From: Bryobacterales bacterium
Lineage (GTDB): Bacteria > Acidobacteriota > Terriglobia > Bryobacterales > UBA6623
Reading direction: 5' to 3'
Length of the DNA stretch: 58,610 bases
Assembly (NCBI GenBank): GCA_028819255.1
Contig: JAPPMB010000021.1
Coordinates: forward strand, 1-58,610
Shown: positions 46,801 to 55,800 of the stretch, in pieces
Position numbering within the stretch: position 1 is the stretch's first letter
Layout: every line of letters starts with the position of its first letter
Translations under genes and position numbers: made by a program
The notes under the pieces: model-generated
The model's input: the letters and a program-made list of their open reading frames with translations, nothing else
What the model was told of the DNA's origin: nothing
The model's database searches: none

Positions 46801-49800
46801 CGGGGAGGAGCCCGTCTCGTCGCACGTCTCACGCGCTTCTCCGGGCGGGAGGGGAGTTCGGCAGATTCCGGTCGCGGGGAGGTCCGGCTGCGCGGGGACC
46901 GCAGCTATCTCGTCACGGGGGGACTCGGGGGACTCGGGGTCGAGGTGGCGCGCTGGCTCGCCGAGGCGGGAGCCGGGGCCATAGTCTTGAACGGGCGCCG
47001 GCCGGCCAACGCGGCAGCCGAGGCGGCGGTTGCGGAGCTCCGCAAGGGTGGCGCCGACGTACGCATCGAGATCGCGGACGTGACGGACGCGGAGGCTGTG
47101 GCGGGAATGCTCCGGCGCATCGACGCCGAACTCCCGCCGCTGGCGGGCGTGATTCACAGCGTCGGAGCGCTCGCCGACGCGGCGTTGACGAACCAGGACT
47201 GGGCCCGGTTCGAGCGGGTGCTCGGCCCGAAGGTCCTGGGGGCTTGGCGACTCCACCGGGCGACGCTCGACCGGGAGCTCGACCTGTTCGTCCTCTTCTC
47301 CAGCCTAGCGGGTGTTATCGGGAACCCGGGCCAGGCCAACTACGCGGCGGCCAGTGCATTCCTCGACCAGCTGGCGCGGCACCGCCGAGCACTGGGACTG
47401 CCCGGTCAGGCCGTCGCGTGGGGGCCGTGGTCGGGCGTCGGCGAGGCCGAGGAGCGACGCGAACGCATCGGGATGCAGCTCGCCTCAGCGGAGGAGTGGA
47501 TCGCTCCCAGGCAGGGCATTCGTGCCTTGGCGTGGCTCCTGCAAGAGGACGTCGGAACCAGCGTGGTTGCGTCGGTCGACTGGTCGGCTCTTCCGCTGCG
47601 GGCACCTTGGCTCGCAGAAGTGGCGCGGCGCCGAGAGGACCACACTTCCGCCCATCGAGACGACCTCCTCAAGCGGCTCCGGGGACTTGCCCCTGGGGAG
47701 CGCCGGGATGAACTGGCCCGTTTCCTCGGAGAACAACTGGTCCAAATTCTGCGCCTGCGCTCCGCACCGTCTCCGTCGGCCGGGTTCTTTGAACTTGGCA
47801 TGGACTCGCTGATGGCGGTCGAGCTCCGCAACCGGTTGAACCGCGCCTTCCGGGATGCGTTCGTTCTCTCAAACACCGCGATTTTCGATCATCCCGACAT
47901 CGCGCGACTGGCGGAACACCTCGCAGGCAAGCTTGGCGGAGCGTCACCGGAGGCGCCGCCGGTACGAGCCTTGCCCGCTGTCCGTCACCGGGGCGACGAA
48001 CGCGTCGCGATCGTTGGCATGGCCTGCCGCTTTCCCGGGGCGCCTGACGCCGACGCGTTCTGGGAGCGGCTACGATCCGGAGCGGATCTGGTGACCCGGG
48101 GGCGTCCGGACGGGCTTTTCGTGGATGCCGAGACGGCGGCGGCGCGCCTCTTCGGTGCCTATGTGGCCGGCCTCGACGGCTTCGATGCTGGCTTCTTCCG
48201 GATTGCCCCGGTCGAAGCCGAGTTCTTGGATCCCCAGCAGCGGATGCTGCTTGAGACAAGCTGGGCGGCGCTTGAAGACGCCGGAATCGCCGCGGACGGG
48301 CTACGCGGAAGCCGAACCGGTGTGTACGGCGGAGTCTCGACGAGCGACTACCAGGAACTCGCCGGCGGGTTCGTGGATGAGCCGTCGGCCAACCTCTACA
48401 GGGCCACCGGCGCCACTCCCTCGGCCGCGGTGGGGCGGGTTGCCTTCGCATTGGGCCTCGAAGGTCCGGCGGTCACGGTGGACACCGCGTGTTCGTCGTC
48501 GCTGGTCGCGCTGCACCAGGCCGCCGCGGCGCTCCGGCAGGGTGAGACGGATCTGGTGCTGGCGGGAGGGGTGAACGCGATTCTGACGTCGACTGTTACC
48601 AGGATGTTCACTGACGCCGGAATGCTGGCCGCGGATGGGCGCTGCAAGACTTTCGACGCGGCGGCCGACGGTTATGTGCGCGGCGAGGGATGCGGGATGG
48701 TCGTGCTGAAGCGCCTGGCGGACGCGGAGGCGGCTGGAGACCGGATCCACGCGGTTCTGCTCGGATCGGCGGTGAACCAAGACGGCGCGAGCGCAGGCCT
48801 GACCGTGCCAAACGGCCCCGCTCAGGAGCGGGTGATCGAAGAGGCGCTTGCGCGAGCCGGCGTGGAGGCCTTCTCCGTGGATTATCTGGAGGCGCACGGC
48901 ACGGGGACCGAACTGGGCGATCCGGTCGAGGTGGAGGCGGCAGCTGCGGTGTACGGTCGCGGCCGGAGTCCGGACCGCCCGCTGCTGATCGGATCGGTGA
49001 AGACCAACGTGGGACACCTCGAGGCGGCGGCTGGCGTGGCCGGGCTGATCAAGGCGGTGCTCGCGATCCGGTCCGGAGTGATTCCTCGGCACCTGCACTT
49101 CGAGCGGCCCAACCCGCGGATGGACTGGGCGGAGCTTCCCGTCCGCGTGACGTCGGAGACGACCCGTTGGCCGGAGGCGGACCGGCCGCGGCGGGCCGCG
49201 GTCAGTTCGTTCGGGTACTCGGGCACGAACGCCCACGTCGTGATTGAGGGATATCCGGATGAGCGCCAACTGCCGCGCATCGAGGTCCCTGCACTGCAAG
49301 CGTCCGCTGCGGACGACCCCGTCCCGCAGGGCGATACGCTCCGTCGGCACCGCCTGCTCCCGCTCTCAGCGAAGTCCGAGGATGCGCTCCGGCAGCTTGC
49401 CGGCCGGTATCGCGGCGCACTCCAGGCTGATATGCCGCTTGCTGACATGGCATGGACGGCGAGCGTGGGCCGGAGCCACTTCCCGCACCGCTCCGGCATC
49501 GTGTTCCAAAGCAAGGGTGAACTCAGCACGCAGCTAGAAGCACTGGAACGGACCGGGGCGCAGGCCGTGCCGATCGGAGCGGTTGCCTTCCTTTACACCG
49601 GGCAGGGGAGTCAGTGGGCGGGAATGGGCCTCGAACTGTATGAGACGGAGCCGGTCTTTCGGGCGGTCATGGACCGGTGCGAGGAGGTGTTCCGCGCAGA
49701 GCGCGGTAGATCGCTCTTGGCCGTCATGTTTGAGGATTCCGGGCGGCTCGACAGGACCGAATGGGCTCAGCCGGCACTCTACGCGTTGCAGAGCGGTCTT

Positions 49801-52800
49801 ACCGCGCTGTGGGCAAGCGTGGGGGTGCGGCCGGCCATCGTGTTCGGGCACAGCGTCGGAGAGATTGCGGCAGCCGCAGCAGCAGGGGCCTTCGACCTCG
49901 AGACCGGGATGCGGTTCGCGGCACGCCGGGGCGCGCTCATGGGTTCGCTTCCCGAGGAGGGCGCAATGGCCGCAGTGTTTGCCTCGCACGATCGTGTTTC
50001 ATCCGCGCTCGTAGACGAGGTATCCCTAGCCGCCGACAACGCGGCGCACCAGGTCGTGAGCGGCCCGAAAGAAGGGATCGATGCGCTTCTGAAGACCTTC
50101 CGAGACGACGGAATCCGCGTGGAAACCCTCCGGACCAGCCACGCCTTCCATAGCGCGCTGATGGACCCGGTGCTGGCGGAGCTGGAAACCGCGGCCCCCA
50201 GGGCTTCGGCGCCCTCACTGCGGCTGGTGAGCAATGTGACCGGGCGGGTGCTGGAAGGTGCCCCCGATGGAGCGTACTGGCGGCGCCAGGCGCGAGAGCC
50301 CGTCCAGTTCGCGAGGGCCGTGCGGACGCTGGCGGCACTGAAGGCGGGCCTTTTGCTGGAGATCGGGCCCCACGGCGTGCTGGCACCGACGGCGGCGCTC
50401 GGCTGGCCGCACACCGAGGCGCCTACCGTGATCCCGAGCCAGCGGTGCGGCGGGAGCGGAGACTTCGTCGGCGCAGTCGCGGGTGCATACGTGGCAGGGA
50501 TCGACATAGCCTTCGAGGGTCTGTTCGTAGGGGAGCGGCGGCGGCGGGTTTCGCTGCCCGCCTATCCCTTCCAGCGCGAGCGCTACTGGATCTCCCCCTC
50601 CTTGCGTCGGCAACCAGAGGCGGGACATCCGCTCCTCGGGGTGCAGCGGGATTCCCCGGAAGGCGGAATCTCCTTCGAGAGACAGTTGCACAGTCGGGAT
50701 CCGGCGTGGCTCGCAGACCACCGGGTGTTCGGCGAAGTGGTCGCACCGGCTGCACTCTACGCGGTGCAGTTAACTGAAGCGCTAAGGGAAATCCACCACG
50801 AACTCCCCGTCGTCCTTGAGGGGACCGCGATCACGGTCCCGCTCGTGTTGTCGGGCGAAGAGAGTCGGCTGGTCCAGGTGGCGCTCAGCGAGGACCGCTC
50901 CTGGAGGGTCGTCAGCAGAAGCGAGGGGGCCCAATGGCAGACTCATGCCGAAGGCCGCTGGGCTCGCCTGGTCCCAGCCGCTCCCGAGTCGGCAGATCTT
51001 GGCGCGTTGAAGGCCGGCCTCGCCGAAGTGGATGTGGAGGCGCGTTACCTCGAACTCGATCGGGACGACAGCGGACTCGTTTACGGACCGGCCTTCCGGG
51101 GCGTGGTCCGGCTTTGGTCCGGGCCCCGTGAGGCGCTGGGCCAGGTGCTGCTGCCGACAGGGATGGATCGCCCTGGCCTGCTTGCGCATCCGGCACTGCT
51201 CGACGCCTGCTTCCAGGCGCTGGGCGGGATCCGGGAGGTGGCCGAGCCAGACGGCACATTGCTGCCGATCGGCTGGGACCGCTTCATCCTGCACGAAGCT
51301 TTACCCGATCGCGTCTTCTGCCGTTTGCTCGGCCGCGGCGAGGCCGAGGGAATCTGCAGGGCCGATCTCTGGCTCTACAGGGAGACGGGCGAGGAGTTGG
51401 CCCGTGTCGAGGGCTTGAGACTCAAGCGCGCGAGCCGGCTGGCCGTGTCGCGTCACCGGATCGATGAGACGCTCCACGAAGTGGTGTGGCGCGAGGGGGC
51501 GGCGTTGGGTTTCCGGGGGGCGGAGTTCCTCGCCGAACCGCGTGTGATCGAGTCCGTTCTGGGAGCGTTGGACGAATACCTTGAGGCGGAGGGCCCGGAC
51601 CGTGCGTCCCTCCTTGCACTAGGCCAGGACCTGGAGCTCGAGTCACGCCGGCAGCTGCTCAGCGGATTCCGGGAGCTGGGGTGGGAGCCCAGGACCGGAG
51701 ATCGCTTTGAGACGAACGAGTTGCGCCGCCGGCTCAGGGTCACGGGGGATCACAGCCGGCTGTTCCGCCGCTTCCTGACGGTGATGGAGGAGATGGGGAT
51801 CCTTGGCCGAGATCCAGCAGGCGGCTGGTTTGTGGCCGATGCCCCGGAACCGCCTTCGGAGTCCGAAGGGAGGCCGATCGACGACGGTTCCATCGAGCTG
51901 GCCCTGCTCCGTCGCTGCGGGGAGTCGCTCGCCGAGGTGCTCAGGGGTCGCGCCGACGCGCTGGACCTGCTCTACGGTCTCGAGCCGGGGGCGGCGAGCC
52001 TTTACCGCAACTCGCCCGCGCCACGGGCGCTGAACCGCATGGTCGCCGACGCCGTGCGCACGGCGGTCGCCGGGTTGCCGGAAGGGCGGCCGCTGCGGGT
52101 GATTGAGATCGGCGCGGGAACGGGCGCGACCACGTCCGCCCTCTGGGAAGTGTTGCCGGCCGGCTGGACCGAATACACCTTCACTGACATCTCCGCCGGC
52201 TTCTTCCCGGACGCGGAGCGGGAGTTCGGCGCACGGGGCGTCGAGCTTCGGTTGCGGGTACTCGACATCGAACGGGATCCGGCGGATCAGGGGTTCGTGA
52301 CGCACTGCTACGACCTGGCGATAGCCACGAATGTGCTGCACGCGACTCGCGACATGGGACGGACCCTCGCCCATTGCCGGCTCCTCCTGGCCCCGTCGGG
52401 TGTGTTGGTGGCCGTCGAGGAAACCGCGCGGAACACATGGCTGGACCTGACCTTCGGACTGCTGCCGGGCTGGTGGCGCTTCGGGGACGCGTATCGCTCC
52501 GACTATCCGCTGATTCCGCCCCCCGTCTGGCGGCAGGCCCTCACGGACGCCGGACTTGAGGGGACGTCGCTCGTCGAGATGCCGTCAGGGGCACTCCTGA
52601 TCCTGGCACGGGGACCGTCGGAAGTGGGGGCTGAGAGCGGTCTGGTCGTACTGGCCGGAGAGAGTGAGGTGGGTGCCGAGCTGGCGGACGAGCTGGATCG
52701 CCGGGGAAGCCGGGTGGTCGCAGGGCCCGTACGGGGGGACCGTCAGGCATGGCGTGTATTCTTCGAGTCGCTGCCCGGTGCGCTTGCGCCGCGAGCTGTG

Positions 52801-55800
52801 GCGTATCTCGGCGGTGTCCGGCGGGATGGGCCGGAGCTGTCGACCCGCGGGCTTCAGGCCGATCTGGAAGCGGTGGTTGCCGGCGCGCTGGGGCTGGTCC
52901 AGGGGATGTCGGACGCCGGCGTGTCTCCCGTGAGCGGCACCTGGTTCGTGACGCGCGGCGGCCAGGTGATTGATCGGGAGCGCTCCGGCGCACTTGCGGG
53001 TGCCTCGCTGTGGGGCTTTGCGAGCGTCGTGGAGTTGGAGCACGGGGATCTGACGCCGCGTCTGCTGGACCTGGATCCGGAGTCTCCCCCGTCGGCCGCC
53101 ACGCTCGCCGACGAACTGCTCAACCCCGACCGGGAGACGCGCATCGCCCGACGGCGCGGAGCCCGTCTCGTCGCTCGGCTGGCGCGGCTGTCCGGGCGGG
53201 AACGGGGCGCGGAAGAGTCCGTTCCCGACGAGGTCCGGCTGCGCGGGGACCGGAGCTATCTGATCACCGGGGGGCTCGGCGGGGTCGGGCTGGAGGTGGC
53301 GCAGTGGCTCGCGGAGGCGGGAGCCGGAGCCATCATCCTGAACGGACGCCGCCCGCCCGAGGAGGATGCCGCGGCGCGGGTCTCGGAACTCGGGGCGGGC
53401 AGTGCGGATGTGCGAATTGAGATTGCCGACGTGACGGATCCGGAGGCGGTGGCCGGGATGCTGGGGCGGATTGACGCTGAACTGCCGCCGCTCGCCGGCG
53501 TGATTCACAGCGTCGGGACCCTCGCCGATGCGGCGTTGACCAACCAGGACTGGGAGCGGTTCGAACGCGTGCTGGGTCCCAAGGTGCTGGGGGCCTGGCG
53601 GCTGCACCGGGCTACGCTCGACCGGGAGCTTGATCTGTTCGTCCTCTTCTCCAGCCTGGCCGGTGTCGTCGGGAGTCCGGGGCAAGCCAACCACGCGGCG
53701 GCCAACGCCTTCCTCGACCAGCTGGCGCGGCACCGGAGGGCGCTGGGCCTGCCGGGTCAGGCCATTGCGTGGGGGGCGTGGTCGGGAATCGGGGAGGCCG
53801 AAGAGCAGCGGGAACGAATCGTGGCGCACCTGGCCCGCTACGGCGAGAATTGGATTGTCCCCGAGCAGGGCATCCGTGCCTTGGCGCGGATCGTGCGCGA
53901 GGACGTCGCAAGCAGTGTTGTGGCGGCCGTGGACTGGTCGGCGATACCGTTGCGGACACCTTGGCTCGCAGAAGTGGCGGGGCGCGGAGAGGATCGGCGT
54001 ATCGCCGCTCCGAACGATCTCACCAAACGGCTCCAAGGGCTTTCTCCCGAGGAGCGCCGGCAAGAACTGGTCCGCTTCCTGCAGGAACTGCTCGTCCAGA
54101 TCCTGCGCCTCCGCTCCGCCCCATCGGCCTCGGCGGGGTTCTACGAGCTCGGCATGGACTCGCTGATGGCCGTCGAGCTCCGCAACCGCCTGAACCGGGC
54201 CCTTCCGGAGCCGTCCGTTGTCTCGAACACTGCGGTCTTTGATCATCCCGACATCGAGCGACTGGCGGAACACCTGGCAGGCAAGCTTGCCGGAGTCTCA
54301 GCGCAGGAACCGCGGGTGCGAGCGCTCCCCACCGTCCGGCGCCACACCGAGGAACGCATCGCGATTGTCGGCATGGCCTGCCGCTTCCCCGGGGCGCCGG
54401 ACCCCGAGACCTTCTGGACGCAGCTTCGCTCCGGGGCCGATCTGGTGACGCGGGGGCGTCCGGACGGGCTGTTCGTGGATGCCGAAACCGAGGCGGCGCG
54501 CCCCTTTGGCGCCTATGTGGAGGGCCTCGACCGCTTCGATGCGGGCTTCTTCCGGATCGCCCCGGTCGAGGCGGAACTGCTGGACCCGCAGCAACGGATG
54601 CTGCTGGAGACCAGCTGGGAGGCGCTCGAGGACGCAGGGATCGCGCCCGACGGGCTGCGCGGCAGCCGAACGGGAGTGTACGGCGGGGTCTCGACGATCG
54701 ACTTCCAGACGCTCTTGGCCGGGCGCGTGGGCGGCCCGGGGACCAACGTCTACAAGGCCACCGGCGCTACTCCGTCCGCCGCGGTGGGCCGGGTTGCCTT
54801 CGCGCTCGGCCTCGAGGGTCCGGCCATCACCGTGGACACCGCGTGTTCCTCGTCGCTTGTCGCTCTGCACCAGGCGGCGGCGGCCCTGCGCGCGGGCGAG
54901 GCGGATCTGGCGCTGGCGGGAGGGGTCAACGCGATTCTGAGAGTCCAGTCCACCGACCTTCTGGCCGAGGCCGGCATGCTCGCGGCGGATGGGCGCTGCA
55001 GGACCTTCAGCGCCGAAGCCGACGGATTCGTGCGTGGCGAGGGATGCGGGATGGTCGTGCTGAAGCGCCTTGCGGACGCGGAGGCGGCAGGGGACCGGGT
55101 GCTCGCGGTGGTGCTCGGATCGGCTGTAAACCAGGACGGCGCGAGCGCCGGATTCACGGTTCCGAACGGCCCGGCCCAGGAGCGGGTGATCGAGGAGGCG
55201 CTGGCGCGGGCGGGTGTTGAGGCATCTTCGGTGGACTATCTGGAGGCGCATGGCACGGGGACCGAACTCGGCGATCCGGTTGAGGTGGCGGCGGCGGCTT
55301 CGGTCTACGGTCGGGACCGGAGTCCGGACCGCCCGCTCCTGCTGGGGTCGGTGAAGACGAATGTGGGCCACCTTGAGGCGGCGGCCGGTGTGGCCGGGCT
55401 GATCAAGGCGGTGCTTGCGATGCGTTCGGGAGTCATTCCGCGGCACCTGCATTTCGAGCGGCCGAATCCCCGCATGAACTGGGGGAAGCTCCCCGTCCGG
55501 GTGACGTCGGAGGCAACCGAGTGGCCGGAGGCGGAGCGGCCGAGGCGGGCCGCCGTCAGCTCCTTCGGATACTCCGGGACGAACGCCCATGTTGTGATCG
55601 AGGGCTACGCGGCAGAGTACAGGCCGCCTCGCATCGAGAGCGGCGCACCTGCGGCGGCGGCCACGCAGGACGTCGGCCTGCAGACTGGTTCCCGTCGCCG
55701 GCACCGACTGCTCCCGCTTTCCGCGAAGTCCGAGGGTGCGCTCCGTGAGCTGGCCGGTCGGTACCGGACAGCCCTTTCGGGGGAGATGTCGCTCGCCGAC

